Below, piece by piece: positions 1 to 9,606 of a stretch of 64,000 nt of DNA (position 1 is the first letter of the stretch; every line of letters begins with the position of its first letter). Under the pieces are notes generated by a model. It was not told the DNA's origin, made no database searches, and was given only the letters and a program-made list of their open reading frames with translations. This DNA comes from Ruegeria arenilitoris (lineage in GTDB: Bacteria; Pseudomonadota; Alphaproteobacteria; Rhodobacterales; Rhodobacteraceae), in NCBI RefSeq assembly GCF_013035315.1, contig NZ_WQHP01000001.1, positions 124,001 to 188,000 on the forward strand, given 5' to 3'. The position numbers and the translations under genes were made by a program.

Positions 1-900
1 CAGAACCTGATGGCGGTACGCTTTGGCAATATGCTGTTCGAACCGCTCTGGAACAGCCAGTATGTCGATCACATCCAGATCACCGTGGCCGAGTCCGTGG
101 GCATTGACGGTCGTGAGGAGTATTATGAGCGCGCAGGGGCGATGCGCGACATGATGCAGAACCACCTGATGCAGCTTTTGTGCCTGATTGCGATGGAGCC
201 ACCGGCCAAATTCGATCCGGATGCGGTGCGGGACGAAAAGCTGAAAGTCATCCGCGCGCTGGATCAAGTCGAGCCGCACCATATCGTCCGCGGTCAGTTC
301 GATGGTGGCCGCAGCGGGCAAGGATACCGTGAGATTGTGGGCAATCCACGCTCGACCACCGAAAGCTATGTCGCGCTCAAGGCGCATGTCAGCAATTGGC
401 GGTGGGCGGGAACACCGTTCTACCTGCGCACGGGTAAGCGTTTGGTGGCGCGCTCCTCGGTGATCAACGTGATGTTCAAGGACGCGCCGCACTCGATCTT
501 TGGCGAAGATGCAGGCCGCCACGCAAATGTCCTGTCGATCCGCTTGCAGCCGAACGAAGGGATCACGCTGAAGGTGACAATCAAAGAGCCGGGGCAGGGC
601 GGGATGCGCCTTGTCGATGTGCCCCTGGACATGAGTTTTGCCGAGGCGCTGGGACCGGAAAACCAGAACCCGCCAGATGCCTATGAACGGTTGGTCATGG
701 ACGTGATCCGAGGAAACCAGACCCTGTTCATGCGCGGCGACGAGGTCGAGGCCGCGTGGGCCTGGACCGACCCGATCATCGCCGGCTGGGAAGCGCGCGG
801 CGATGTTCCCAAACCCTATGAAAGCGGCAGCACAGGCCCGGGCGACGCCGAGCTGCTGATGAAACGAGATGGTCGCCGGTGGCAAGGAATAAACCCATGA
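1..900 (+). CDS. zwf: Glucose-6-phosphate 1-dehydrogenase, C-terminal part
   Basis: This cytosolic enzyme oxidises glucose 6-phosphate to 6-phosphogluconolactone and makes NADPH, feeding the Entner-Doudoroff and pentose phosphate routes. The reading frame is open from the first base, and the first residues QNLMAVRFGN match the family motif that follows the catalytic region, so the N-terminal part lies off the left edge. The rest is the C-terminal substrate-binding domain, with the typical block around YLRTGKRL. The stop overlaps the start of pgl by four bases (ATGA), which implies translational coupling and one operon zwf-pgl-pgi. Confidence 0.95.
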   Translation, partial: QNLMAVRFGNMLFEPLWNSQYVDHIQITVAESVGIDGREEYYERAGAMRDMMQNHLMQLLCLIAMEPPAKFDPDAVRDEKLKVIRALDQVEPHHIVRGQFDGGRSGQGYREIVGNPRSTTESYVALKAHVSNWRWAGTPFYLRTGKRLVARSSVINVMFKDAPHSIFGEDAGRHANVLSIRLQPNEGITLKVTIKEPGQGGMRLVDVPLDMSFAEALGPENQNPPDAYERLVMDVIRGNQTLFMRGDEVEAAWAWTDPIIAGWEARGDVPKPYESGSTGPGDAELLMKRDGRRWQGINP

Positions 901-1568
901 ATATTCAGGAATATGCTGACCGCGACATGCTGGCCATTGATGTCGCAAACGCCTTGGCTGGAGAGCTAGAGGCCGCCTTGCTGCATCATGATATGGTCTC
1001 GTTGGCGGTGCCTGGAGGAACGACTCCGGGGCCGGTGTTTGACAGTCTTTGCGCTGCGGATCTGGAGTGGGATCGGGTACGGGTTCTGCCCACCGATGAA
1101 CGGTGTGTACCGGGCGACAGCGAGCGGTCGAACGAACGCCTGATCCGCCAGCGTCTGCTTACAAACCGCGCATCGGTTGCGCAATATGTGCCGCTCTATG
1201 TCGAAGGAAAAGAGCCCGATGCGGTATTGGCCGAAATCGAAAGCCTGATCACTCCGGTCCTTCCGCTGTCCGTTCTTGTGTTGGGTATGGGTGAGGATAT
1301 GCACACGGCATCTTTGTTTCCCGGGATGGCAGGGATCGAGGCCGCGCTGGACAGCCACGCCCGCCCGTTGGCTGTGGCGCGTCCCGAAACGCAGCCCGAA
1401 GCGCGGATTACACTGACTGGGCCGGTATTGGACGGTGCTCTGTCCAAGCATCTGATCATTTTCGGGGCCGCCAAGCGGGATGCATTGGATAGGGCCATGT
1501 CCATGCCACCCGAAGAAGCACCCATTGCCGCAGCCCTCACCGGTATGACCGTACATTGGGCGGAGTAA
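897..1568 (+). CDS. pgl: 6-phosphogluconolactonase
   Basis: This cytosolic enzyme hydrolyses 6-phosphogluconolactone, the product of the gene before it. About 223 residues is normal for the DevB/SOL family. Visible motifs are [11 protein letters not shown] near the N-terminus, the PTDERCVP block, and [14 protein letters not shown], where most relatives have [12 protein letters not shown]. The ATG at 897 is preferred over an in-frame GTG at 879 because an AAGGA-type ribosome site sits 7-10 bases before it and it overlaps the zwf stop in the usual ATGA manner. pgi follows five bases after the stop. Confidence 0.93.
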   Translation: MNIQEYADRDMLAIDVANALAGELEAALLHHDMVSLAVPGGTTPGPVFDSLCAADLEWDRVRVLPTDERCVPGDSERSNERLIRQRLLTNRASVAQYVPLYVEGKEPDAVLAEIESLITPVLPLSVLVLGMGEDMHTASLFPGMAGIEAALDSHARPLAVARPETQPEARITLTGPVLDGALSKHLIIFGAAKRDALDRAMSMPPEEAPIAAALTGMTVHWAE

Positions 1569-1573
1569 CGCAG

Positions 1574-3187
1574 ATGCAATTGACCCTACTTAAGGCATTG
1601 GCATCCCAAGCAGAAAGCCAATCTATCCTGAGCCTGTTCGACAGCGACCCCAATCGTGCGGAAGGCTTCTCGACTTCGACCGGGGATTTGCTGTTCGATT
1701 ATTCTAAAACTCAAATCACCGATGAGGTGCGCACGGCGCTGATCGCCCTGTGTGATGAGGCCGGTTTGGCCACACGCCGTGCGGCAATGTTCGACGGGGA
1801 GAAGATCAACGAAACCGAAGGGCGCGCGGTGCTGCACACGGCTCTGCGCAATCTGGACGGTGGACCGGTCGAGGTCGACGGTCTGGACGTCATGCCCGAT
1901 GTTCTGGACACGTTGCAGCGCATGCGCGTCTTTGCCGAAGAGGTGCGGGGCGGTGCAGTCGCTGGAGTAGGGGGCAGTTTCACCGACGTTGTGAATATCG
2001 GCATTGGCGGCTCGGATTTGGGGCCTGTCATGGCCACCCACGCGTTGTCCCCTTATCATGACGGGCCTAGGCTGCATTACGTGTCCAACGTGGATGGTGC
2101 GCATATTGCCGACACGCTGCGTCAGCTAGATCCGACGCGGACGCTGGTGATTGTCGCCTCCAAGACCTTTGCGACTATCGAAACCATGACCAACGCCCGC
2201 ACCGCGCGGGCCTGGATGGAGGATGGAGGCGGCGACCCGGCCCGCCAGTTCGCCGCCGTCTCCAGCGCGCTGGACAAGACACAGGCCTTTGGCATCCCCG
2301 AGGATCGCGTTTTCGGTTTCGCCGACTGGGTCGGAGGGCGCTATTCGGTCTGGGGACCGGTGGGTTTGCCGGTGATGATCGCAGTCGGATCGAATGCATT
2401 TGACGCCTTTCTTCGGGGCGGGCAGGCGATGGATGTGCATTTCCGCGCCGCCGATTGGGCAGAAAATATGCCGGTGATGCTGGCTTTGGTTGGCGTGTGG
2501 CACAGACAGGTGTTGGGTCATGCCAGCCGGGGAGTGCTGCCTTATGATCAACGTCTTCTGCGGTTGCCTGCCTATTTTCAACAGCTCGAGATGGAGTCGA
2601 ATGGTAAATCCGTGGCCATGGACGGCAGTTCTTTGACAGTTCCATCGGGGCCAGTGGTTTGGGGCGAGCCGGGCACAAACGGCCAACATGCGTTCTATCA
2701 GCTGATCCATCAGGGCACCGACGTGATCCCCTGCGAGTTCATGGTCGCGGCCGAGGGGCACGAACCCGAACTCACCCACCATCACCGCTTGTTGCTGGCC
2801 AATTGCCTTGCCCAGTCCGAGGCGCTGATGCGCGGCCGGTCTTTGGACGAAGCGCGCCAGCGGATGGCTGATAAGGGGCTGGAGGGGGCTGAGCTGGAAC
2901 GCCAGGCCCGCCACCGCGTCTTTCCGGGCAACCGCCCTTCGACGACGCTGATCTACCCCATGCTCACGCCTTTTGTACTGGGCCAGATCATTGCGCTTTA
3001 TGAACATCGCGTTTTTGTCGAAGGCGTTCTGCTGGGCATCAACTCTTTCGACCAATGGGGCGTCGAGCTGGGCAAAGAGCTTGCCACCTCGTTGGGCCCG
3101 ATTGTGAACGGGGAAGAGAGCGCATCCGGCAAGGACGGCTCGACCGCGGCGCTGGTTGCTTATGCAATGCGACATCGCGACCAGTAA
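1574..3187 (+). CDS. pgi: Glucose-6-phosphate isomerase
   Basis: This enzyme interconverts glucose 6-phosphate and fructose 6-phosphate. The 537-residue length is normal. Family signatures are easy to see: [11 protein letters not shown], the [13 protein letters not shown] stretch, ESNGKS with the catalytic glutamate region, and GVELGKELA near the C-terminus with the catalytic lysine. The start at 1574 is chosen because GGAG lies 8 bases before it. An upstream in-frame codon at 1556 falls inside pgl. It is the last gene of the zwf-pgl-pgi operon and is followed by a clear terminator hairpin. Confidence 0.96.
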   Translation: MQLTLLKALASQAESQSILSLFDSDPNRAEGFSTSTGDLLFDYSKTQITDEVRTALIALCDEAGLATRRAAMFDGEKINETEGRAVLHTALRNLDGGPVEVDGLDVMPDVLDTLQRMRVFAEEVRGGAVAGVGGSFTDVVNIGIGGSDLGPVMATHALSPYHDGPRLHYVSNVDGAHIADTLRQLDPTRTLVIVASKTFATIETMTNARTARAWMEDGGGDPARQFAAVSSALDKTQAFGIPEDRVFGFADWVGGRYSVWGPVGLPVMIAVGSNAFDAFLRGGQAMDVHFRAADWAENMPVMLALVGVWHRQVLGHASRGVLPYDQRLLRLPAYFQQLEMESNGKSVAMDGSSLTVPSGPVVWGEPGTNGQHAFYQLIHQGTDVIPCEFMVAAEGHEPELTHHHRLLLANCLAQSEALMRGRSLDEARQRMADKGLEGAELERQARHRVFPGNRPSTTLIYPMLTPFVLGQIIALYEHRVFVEGVLLGINSFDQWGVELGKELATSLGPIVNGEESASGKDGSTAALVAYAMRHRDQ

Positions 3188-3200
3188 CGTGGTTTTCAAC

Positions 3201-3233
3201 AGCCTGCCGTAGAGGCAGGCTGCATTCTTTTAT
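3201..3233 (+). terminator. Rho-independent terminator after pgi
   Basis: An 8-bp perfect stem (AGCCTGCC with GGCAGGCT) closes a 5-base loop and is followed by GCATTCTTTTATT. It starts 14 bases after the pgi stop and should end the zwf-pgl-pgi transcript. Confidence 0.8.
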
Positions 3234-3367
3234 TGTCAGACAATTAAATGATTGGCAGGGTCGTATCCTAGGGAGAGCTCTGAACACGTCGTGAAAGCGA
3301 ACTAGGTGTTTCGGGCAAGTAGACAGCGCGGCCCAACGCAGGCGGTGCTGACAAAGGGAGGATGTCC

Positions 3368-4987
3368 ATGCTGGGACAGATGATGACGCAGCCTTTGCTG
3401 ATCTCGTCGCTGATTGATCACGCCGAACGCTATCACGGCCAGACCGAGATTTACTCGGTCGAAACCGATGGGACGGTCACCGAAACCAATTGGGCACAGG
3501 TGGCCCAGAACGCGCGCAAGCTGGGATCTGCGCTGACGAAACTGGGGCTTGAACCGCAAGACCGCATTGGAACGCTGGCCTGGAACAACCGGCGGCACCT
3601 TGAGATTTACTATGCCACCTCAGGCGCAGGTTTTGTATGCCACACGGTGAACCCGCGACTTTTCCCCGAGCAAATGACTTACATCATCAACCACGCCAAG
3701 GACCGGGTTCTGTTCTTTGATGCGACCTTCATCCCGCTGGTCGCGGCGCTGCATGAACACCTGACCGAAGTGCGCCATTTCGTTCTGATGGGCCCTCGGA
3801 ACGAGGATGCCATCGCACAAATCCCTGATGTCGCGTTCTATGACGAGCTGATCGAAACGGGCGATGACGATTTCCAGTGGCCCAGCTTCGACGAGAATAC
3901 TGCGTCCAGCCTTTGCTATACCTCGGGCACGACGGGCAATCCCAAAGGGGTTCTCTATTCTCATCGGTCTACCGTTCTGCACAGCTTCGGTTCGAACACC
4001 TGCGATGTCATCGGATTTTCGGCCATGGATGTAGTGCTGCCGGTGGTGCCGATGTTCCACGTAAACGCGTGGGGTTCCCCGTATGCCTGCGCAATGTCGG
4101 GTTCGCGCATGGTGCTGCCGGGGCCTGATCTGCATGGTGAAGCTCTGGTGAAGCTGATCGATACCTACGGCGTAACACTTGCCATGGGTGTTCCGACGAT
4201 CTGGCAGGGGCTGCTGGCCTATGCCGCGCAATCGGGCAGCAAGCTGGACAGTCTTGCGCGCACCGTGATTGGCGGGGCTGCTTGCCCGCCGTCGATGATC
4301 GAAACCTTCCGCGAGACCTATGGCGTCGATACCGTCCATGCCTGGGGTATGAGCGAAATGAGCCCGCTGGGCACCACGAACTATCCGCTGGCCAAGCACC
4401 TGACGCTTCCAGCCGAAGAGCAGCACAAGCTGCGCGAAAGCCAGGGTCGCCCACCTTATGGCGTCGAGCTGAAAATTGTCGACGATGACGGCAAGCATCT
4501 GCCCCATGACGGCGTCACCCAAGGCGACCTATTGGTGCGCGGGCATTGGGTTCTGGACAGCTATTTCCAAATGCAGGATCAGGGGCTGCTACAGGACGGT
4601 TGGTTCGCCACTGGCGATGTCGCCACGCTTGATTCCGACGGGTATATGACGATCCGCGATCGGTCGAAGGACATTATCAAGTCGGGTGGGGAATGGATCA
4701 GCTCGGTCGAGCTGGAAAACATTGCCGTTGCACACCCGAAACTCGCCACGGCGGCTGTCGTCGGAGTGCCACATCCGAAATGGGACGAACGCCCCTTGTT
4801 GGTGGCGGTCAAAGCCGAAGGTGAAAACCCAAGCGAGGAAGAGCTATTGGCCTTTTTCGACGGCAAGATCGCCAAATGGCAGGTGCCGGACAAGGTCGTC
4901 TTTGTGGATGCGTTGCCATTGAATGCGACAGGTAAAATCCTGAAGCGCAATCTGCGCGCGGATTTCGAGGGTGCCCTGATGGGCTAA
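3368..4987 (+). CDS. dmdB: Acyl-CoA ligase, probably 3-methylmercaptopropionyl-CoA ligase (DmdB type)
   Basis: This is an ANL-superfamily AMP-forming acyl-CoA synthetase of about 539 residues. It carries the phosphate loop YTSGTTGNPKGVLYSH, the GMSEMSP adenine-site motif, the TGDVATLD aspartate and the C-terminal lysine in LNATGKILKR. From memory the N-terminus MLGQMMTQPLLISSL and much of the chain closely match the roseobacter DmdB enzymes that activate 3-methylmercaptopropionate in DMSP demethylation. The family also accepts short and medium fatty acids, so the substrate is inferred. ATG 3368 is preferred to ATG 3362 because GGGAGG directly abuts 3362 but is 6 bases from 3368. No other dmd gene is in the window. 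Confidence 0.82.
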   Translation: MLGQMMTQPLLISSLIDHAERYHGQTEIYSVETDGTVTETNWAQVAQNARKLGSALTKLGLEPQDRIGTLAWNNRRHLEIYYATSGAGFVCHTVNPRLFPEQMTYIINHAKDRVLFFDATFIPLVAALHEHLTEVRHFVLMGPRNEDAIAQIPDVAFYDELIETGDDDFQWPSFDENTASSLCYTSGTTGNPKGVLYSHRSTVLHSFGSNTCDVIGFSAMDVVLPVVPMFHVNAWGSPYACAMSGSRMVLPGPDLHGEALVKLIDTYGVTLAMGVPTIWQGLLAYAAQSGSKLDSLARTVIGGAACPPSMIETFRETYGVDTVHAWGMSEMSPLGTTNYPLAKHLTLPAEEQHKLRESQGRPPYGVELKIVDDDGKHLPHDGVTQGDLLVRGHWVLDSYFQMQDQGLLQDGWFATGDVATLDSDGYMTIRDRSKDIIKSGGEWISSVELENIAVAHPKLATAAVVGVPHPKWDERPLLVAVKAEGENPSEEELLAFFDGKIAKWQVPDKVVFVDALPLNATGKILKRNLRADFEGALMG

Positions 4988-5007
4988 GTGCCAAATTGTG
5001 GAGAAAA

Positions 5008-5082
5008 TGGCTCCGGCGGTAGGGATCGAACCTACGACCAATTGATTAACAGTCAACTGCTCTACCGCTGAGCTACGCCGGA
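5008..5082 (-). tRNA. tRNA-Asn (GTT), copy A
   Basis: Read on the minus strand it folds as a 75-nt tRNA with the 3' CCA encoded. The acceptor stem begins TCCGGCG, the anticodon loop is centred on GTT, and the T arm contains GGTTCGATCC. It is identical to the second copy 205 bases away. Confidence 0.95.
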
Positions 5083-5094
5083 ACGGTTCGCGCC

Positions 5095-5123
5095 GTATAG
5101 CAACCTGTTTCTGCGGCGTCCAG
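5095..5123 (-). promoter_or_regulatory. Promoter of tRNA-Asn copy A
   Basis: On the minus strand CTGGAC and CTATAC are separated by exactly 17 bases, 12 bases before the mature tRNA 5' end. The same arrangement is kept in front of the second copy although the spacer has diverged, which supports a real promoter. Confidence 0.5.
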
Positions 5124-5212
5124 AGGGTCGCACAACTTTTTTCGATGAAAAAGTTTCGCACCAAAACACACCCGTTGCGACAGGTATCAGAGTGTTTTGA
5201 TTTGGAGAGATT

Positions 5213-5287
5213 TGGCTCCGGCGGTAGGGATCGAACCTACGACCAATTGATTAACAGTCAACTGCTCTACCGCTGAGCTACGCCGGA
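5213..5287 (-). tRNA. tRNA-Asn (GTT), copy B
   Basis: The 75-nt sequence including encoded CCA is identical to copy A. Both lie on the minus strand, and the similarity continues into the upstream promoter, so the pair arose by tandem duplication. Confidence 0.95.
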
Positions 5288-5297
5288 ACTGAGGGGC

Positions 5298-5326
5298 GTA
5301 TAACAACCTGTATTTTTGCCGTCCAG
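5298..5326 (-). promoter_or_regulatory. Promoter of tRNA-Asn copy B
   Basis: On the minus strand CTGGAC and TTATAC are 17 bases apart, matching the copy A promoter in position and spacing relative to the tRNA. Confidence 0.5.
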
Positions 5327-5364
5327 AGGGGAACTGCACCAAACGTCAAAAATTTTTGGAACCG

Positions 5365-6279
5365 TCAGGCCGAGCGGTCAAACGTGGCTTCAACTGACAG
5401 GTCGCCGGGCATTGTGACCTTTGATTTCCCATAAAGATCAACAAGATGTGCAAACACATTACGCTCGGCTGCCGGCAGCAAAGCCGTTGGGGTGTCGGTA
5501 TAGATGCGCTCGGCCAGCTGCCGGGCGGTTCCGGGTTGATCTTCCAACGCAGCCAGGATCTGCGCTTCGCGTGTCTGACGGTGCGCGATCAGCCATTCGA
5601 GCCGCTCAGCAGGGTTCGAGATTGGCGCGCCGTGACCTGCGTGAAACACCGACCAATCGCGCGCTTGCAGCTTGTGACAGGCTTGCATGAAATCTGTCAG
5701 ATCTCCGTCAGGTGGTGAAACCAGCGAACTGGCCCAGCCCATGACGTGATCTGCGGTAAAGCAAACATCACCCCACGCGAGGGCGATATGGTTGCCCAAA
5801 TGGCCCGGCGTATGGATGACCTCAAGCCGCCAGCCGTCGCCGTTAATCATTTCGCCGTCGGCGACCTCGATATGGGGGCGGAACGCGGTATCGATCCCTT
5901 CGCCGCCACCGGCCAGACCTTGCAGCGCCAACTGGGTCATGACCGTGCTACGGCCTGACTGCGGCCCGCCAAAGGCCAGTATCGGCGCTCCCGTGCGTTC
6001 CGCCAGCGGGGCCGCCAGGGGAGAGTGGTCCAGATGGCTGTGGGTGACCACGATGTGGCTGATACGCTGACCGGGTTGCAAAGCGCTCAGAATCGCGTCG
6101 AGATGCGGTTCGCTCAGAGGGCCAGGATCGATCACGGCCAGGTCGCGTTCGCCCACCAAATAGGTGTTGGTGCCTCGATAGGTCATCGGGGACGGGTTTG
6201 GTGCAAGTATTCGGTGCAATCCCGGCTGCAATTCGATTGCTTGACCGACAGGTGGGTTGAAATCGTCAGGCGCCTGCAT
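5365..6279 (-). CDS. Metallo-beta-lactamase-fold hydrolase (LACTB2-like)
   Basis: This 304-residue soluble protein has the metal-binding HxHxDH motif as THSHLDH (His80, His82, Asp84, His85), a later HTPGHLGNH histidine and an FHAGHG histidine, giving a complete two-metal site. The N-terminal block MTYRGTNTYLVG and a winged-helix-like C-terminal region after about residue 240 resemble LACTB2/RNase-Z-related or hydroxyacylglutathione-hydrolase-like members. The true substrate cannot be told. It is divergent from the sensor kinase gene, with only 44 bases between the starts. Confidence 0.85.
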   Translation of the reverse strand: MQAPDDFNPPVGQAIELQPGLHRILAPNPSPMTYRGTNTYLVGERDLAVIDPGPLSEPHLDAILSALQPGQRISHIVVTHSHLDHSPLAAPLAERTGAPILAFGGPQSGRSTVMTQLALQGLAGGGEGIDTAFRPHIEVADGEMINGDGWRLEVIHTPGHLGNHIALAWGDVCFTADHVMGWASSLVSPPDGDLTDFMQACHKLQARDWSVFHAGHGAPISNPAERLEWLIAHRQTREAQILAALEDQPGTARQLAERIYTDTPTALLPAAERNVFAHLVDLYGKSKVTMPGDLSVEATFDRSA

Positions 6280-6323
6280 TCTGTGCTCTTTCTCTTGGCG
6301 GATCAGCCCGTTAGGTTTAGCGC

Positions 6324-7643
6324 ATGTCCAGTCAATGGCTCAAACGATATATGCCACGCAGCCTTTATGCCCGGGCAGCACTGATTCTGGTTTTGCCGGT
6401 TGTCGTGCTGCTGCTGGTCGTTGGGATTGCCTTTTTGCAAAAGCACCTTGAGGACGTCACCGCGCAGATGACCAAGAGCGCAACGCGTGAAGTTCTGCTG
6501 TTGCTTGAGACGATGGAAGGGGCCGAGACGCAGCAACAGGCGATTGCGTCCATTCGACTGGATTTGGCGGCGTTGGACATGAAGGCGCGCTTTGTCGATG
6601 CCGCACAAGACCCGGCGACTGAACGACGCCGCTGGTACGATTTTATAGCGCCGCAGGTCGAAGGCAATTTGCGCACCGATTTGCCTGATTTGGTGTCTGT
6701 CGCGCTGCCGACGGGGGATGAGGCCCGGTTGTACCTTCAGACCGATCTGGGCCTGCTGCAAGTAACCCTGGATCGCCGCCGCTTGTCGCCCGCGGCGCCT
6801 CATCAGTTGATCGTGACGATGGTGTTCTTTGCCGTTGTCATGACCTCGATCTCGTTTCTCTACATGCGCAATCAGCTGCGGCCCATTACCCGCCTTGCGG
6901 ATGCGGCACAGGCCTTTGGGCGGGGCCGGGTGGTGCCATATTCACCTGGCGGCGCGATCGAAGTTCGCGCTGCGGGCAGTGCGTTTCTGGAAATGCGTGC
7001 CAGAATCGAGCGCCAGATGGAGCAGCGAACGATGATGCTTTCCGGTGTCAGCCACGATCTGCGAACACCGCTTACGCGCCTCAAACTGGGGCTCTCCATG
7101 CTGCCTGAGGATGACGCTGCTCCATTGCAGCAGGACGTGGACGAGATGCAGTTGCTGCTGGATGCCTTCCTTGATTTTTCTCGCGGTGCAGCCGAAGGCC
7201 CGCCTGAGGCGGTCGATCCCGAAGCTCTGCTGCGTCAGATTGTCGATGACGCGCAGCGCGCCGGGCATCAGGCTGAGTTGGTGGCGGTTGAAGGCGACGG
7301 CACCGCGATGCTGCGCCCCACTGCAATTCGCCGCGCGGTCGAGAATCTGATTGGAAACGCGGTGCGATACGGAAATCGGGCAGAGATCAGTATGTCAATG
7401 TCGGCCAAGACCCTGCGAATCCGGGTCGAAGATGATGGACCGGGAATTCCACCCGAACAGCGTACCGAGGCGGTGAAACCTTTTTCCCGTCTGGACCCTG
7501 CCCGCAATCAGAATCAGGGTAGCGGTGTGGGGCTGGGTCTGGCGATCGTGGCAGACATCGCGCGCGCGCATGGCGGCGTGCTGCGGCTTGGCAAAAGCGA
7601 GCGGCTGGGTGGTCTTTGCGCCGACATTATTATCGGGCGTTAA
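6324..7643 (+). CDS. Sensor histidine kinase, EnvZ-like
   Basis: This is an inner-membrane two-component kinase of 439 residues. A membrane helix at about 17-38 and a second near 155-175 flank a periplasmic domain. A HAMP region follows, then the phospho-acceptor His244 in GVSHDLRTPLTR, the N box NLIGNAVRYG, G1 DDGPGIPPEQ and G2 GSGVGLGLAI. The layout and H-box match the EnvZ class that pairs with OmpR-type regulators. No response regulator is adjacent in the window, so the partner lies elsewhere and the stimulus is unknown. Confidence 0.88.
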   Translation: MSSQWLKRYMPRSLYARAALILVLPVVVLLLVVGIAFLQKHLEDVTAQMTKSATREVLLLLETMEGAETQQQAIASIRLDLAALDMKARFVDAAQDPATERRRWYDFIAPQVEGNLRTDLPDLVSVALPTGDEARLYLQTDLGLLQVTLDRRRLSPAAPHQLIVTMVFFAVVMTSISFLYMRNQLRPITRLADAAQAFGRGRVVPYSPGGAIEVRAAGSAFLEMRARIERQMEQRTMMLSGVSHDLRTPLTRLKLGLSMLPEDDAAPLQQDVDEMQLLLDAFLDFSRGAAEGPPEAVDPEALLRQIVDDAQRAGHQAELVAVEGDGTAMLRPTAIRRAVENLIGNAVRYGNRAEISMSMSAKTLRIRVEDDGPGIPPEQRTEAVKPFSRLDPARNQNQGSGVGLGLAIVADIARAHGGVLRLGKSERLGGLCADIIIGR

Positions 7644-7663
7644 ATCGGGTCAGACGGTGGATT

Positions 7664-7740
7664 TGGTAGGCCCGGCAGGACTTGAACCCGCAACCAAAGC
7701 GTTATGAGCGCTCTGCTCTAACCAATTGAGCTACAGGCCC
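7664..7740 (-). tRNA. tRNA with CAT anticodon (elongator Met or Ile2)
   Basis: A 77-nt tRNA with encoded CCA is read on the minus strand. The anticodon loop is CTCATAA, and the acceptor starts GGGCCTG with a G-U first pair. The lack of a 1-72 mismatch argues against initiator tRNA. Sequence alone does not let me separate elongator Met from the lysidine-modified Ile2 type. Confidence 0.88.
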
Positions 7741-7847
7741 GCCTAGGCGCTTTGAGTACCACGGTGAACGCCCGCGTCAAGCCTGACCGTTGCAACATGC
7801 GCGACAATCGAATAACCCGCGCGGGAACCATTCATAAGGGGTTGGCC

Positions 7848-8894
7848 ATGACGACGGGCAAGAACGGAATCACCTATGCCGATGCGGGCGTTGATATTGA
7901 TGCGGGGAATGCTCTGGTCGACCGGATCAAGCCTGCCGCCAAACGCACCGACCGCTCGGGCGTGATGAGCGGGCTGGGTGGCTTTGGCGCTCTGTTCGAT
8001 CTGAAATCCGCGGGATACGAAGATCCGATTCTGGTTGGGGCCACCGATGGTGTGGGTACCAAACTGCGGATCGCAATTGATACTGGGCTCGTCGACGGTG
8101 TGGGCATTGATCTGGTGGCCATGTGCGTGAACGACCTGATCTGTCAGGGCGCTGAGCCTCTGTTTTTCCTAGACTATTTTGCGACCGGCAAGCTGGACAC
8201 GGATACCGCCGCGCGGATCATCGAAGGTATCGCTGAAGGCTGTGTGCAATCCGGTTGCGCCTTGATCGGTGGCGAGACGGCGGAGATGCCGGGCATGTAC
8301 CCGGATGGAGATTTCGATCTGGCTGGGTTCTCGGTCGGCGCGATGGAACGTGGCGCGCATCTGCCGGCAGGCGTGCAAGCGGGCGATGTGCTGTTGGGGC
8401 TGGGCTCGAACGGTGTGCATTCGAATGGGTATTCGCTGGTACGCAAACTGGTTGAGATCTCGGGCTTGGGTTGGGATGCTGCGTCGCCCTTTGGCGACGG
8501 TACGCTGGGCGAGGCGCTTCTGACACCCACGCGGCTGTATGTGAAACAGGCCCTGCATGCGATCCGGGCAGGTGGCGTTCATGCGCTGGCCCATATCACC
8601 GGCGGCGGTTTGACCGAGAACCTGCCGCGCGTTCTGCCTGAAGGACTGGGCGCCGAGATTGATCTGAACGCGTGGGAGTTGCCGCCCGTCTTCCGCTGGA
8701 TGGCGGAAACCGGTGGTATCGCCGAAGCCGAGATGCTGAAGACCTTCAACTGCGGCATCGGCATGATCGTCGTTTGTGACGCAGAGCGCGCCGACGATTT
8801 GGCCGCTTTGCTGGCCGAGGCTGGTGAAACGGTTTCGCGGATCGGCACCATCACAGACACAGCTGGCATGGCCTATTCGGGCAAACTGTTGTGA
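7848..8894 (+). CDS. purM: Phosphoribosylformylglycinamidine cyclo-ligase (AIR synthetase)
   Basis: This cytosolic enzyme closes the imidazole ring in purine synthesis, using ATP to make aminoimidazole ribotide. The 348-residue chain has the [13 protein letters not shown] phosphate motif, [11 protein letters not shown] and the late [13 protein letters not shown] block. ATG 7848 follows AAGGGG with 6 bases of spacing. The longer open frame from 7752 runs back towards the tRNA and is not supported. purN overlaps the stop by four bases. Confidence 0.96.
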   Translation: MTTGKNGITYADAGVDIDAGNALVDRIKPAAKRTDRSGVMSGLGGFGALFDLKSAGYEDPILVGATDGVGTKLRIAIDTGLVDGVGIDLVAMCVNDLICQGAEPLFFLDYFATGKLDTDTAARIIEGIAEGCVQSGCALIGGETAEMPGMYPDGDFDLAGFSVGAMERGAHLPAGVQAGDVLLGLGSNGVHSNGYSLVRKLVEISGLGWDAASPFGDGTLGEALLTPTRLYVKQALHAIRAGGVHALAHITGGGLTENLPRVLPEGLGAEIDLNAWELPPVFRWMAETGGIAEAEMLKTFNCGIGMIVVCDAERADDLAALLAEAGETVSRIGTITDTAGMAYSGKLL

Positions 8895-9487
8895 GCCACA
8901 AGCGCGTCGCAATCCTGATTTCCGGCGGTGGCTCGAACATGGTGTCGCTGGTCGACAGCATGACCGGTGACCATCCGGCGCGACCCTGTCTGGTTCTGTC
9001 CAATGACCACGATGCAGGTGGTCTGAAAAAGGCGGCGGACCGGGGAATTGCAACAGCAGCGGTCGATCACCGCCCGTTCAAGGGCGATCGCGCCGCGTTC
9101 GAGGCTGAGTTGCTGAAACCACTCGAGCAAGCCCAGCCCGACATCGTGTGCCTTGCCGGGTTCATGCGGGTTCTGACCGGTGATTTTGTTTCGCGCTTTC
9201 AGGGGCGGATGCTGAACATCCACCCCTCGTTGCTGCCCAAATACAAAGGCCTCAATACACACGCTCGCGCGATCGAGGCGGGTGATGCCGAGCATGGATG
9301 TTCCGTGCATGAGGTCACCGCTGCGCTGGATGACGGCCCGATCCTTGGGCAAGCACGGGTGGATATCGAAGCAGGCGATACACCCGATGCGTTGGCGGCC
9401 CGCGTGCTGGTCTGGGAACACAAGCTTTATCCTGCAGTGTTGCGCCGTTACGCCAGTGGAGATCGGACTCCGGTGTTGCTGCCCTGA
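8891..9487 (+). CDS. purN: Phosphoribosylglycinamide formyltransferase
   Basis: This enzyme transfers a formyl group from 10-formyl-tetrahydrofolate to glycinamide ribotide. At 198 residues it has the N-terminal ISGGGSNM phosphate loop and the catalytic Asn and His in [13 protein letters not shown]. The [13 protein letters not shown] block holds the catalytic aspartate. It starts with GTG overlapping the purM stop (GTGA), which indicates coupling in a purMN operon. Confidence 0.95.
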   Translation: MSHKRVAILISGGGSNMVSLVDSMTGDHPARPCLVLSNDHDAGGLKKAADRGIATAAVDHRPFKGDRAAFEAELLKPLEQAQPDIVCLAGFMRVLTGDFVSRFQGRMLNIHPSLLPKYKGLNTHARAIEAGDAEHGCSVHEVTAALDDGPILGQARVDIEAGDTPDALAARVLVWEHKLYPAVLRRYASGDRTPVLLP

Positions 9488-9504
9488 ACGTCTCAGGGTG
9501 ATTT
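9482..9504 (+). terminator. Possible weak terminator at purN end
   Basis: CCCTGA pairs with TCAGGG around a 5-base loop across the purN stop and is followed by TGATTT. The stem is only 6 bp and the T run is short, so termination is uncertain. Confidence 0.35.
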
Positions 9505-9606
9505 ACACGCCCGTCATAATCGGCCTATGGTCGCCAATACGGCGGGGTACGGCAGTTAACGGACGATGAACCGCCACTGAGAACAAGAGCAAGAACAGCA
9601 GCGCGC

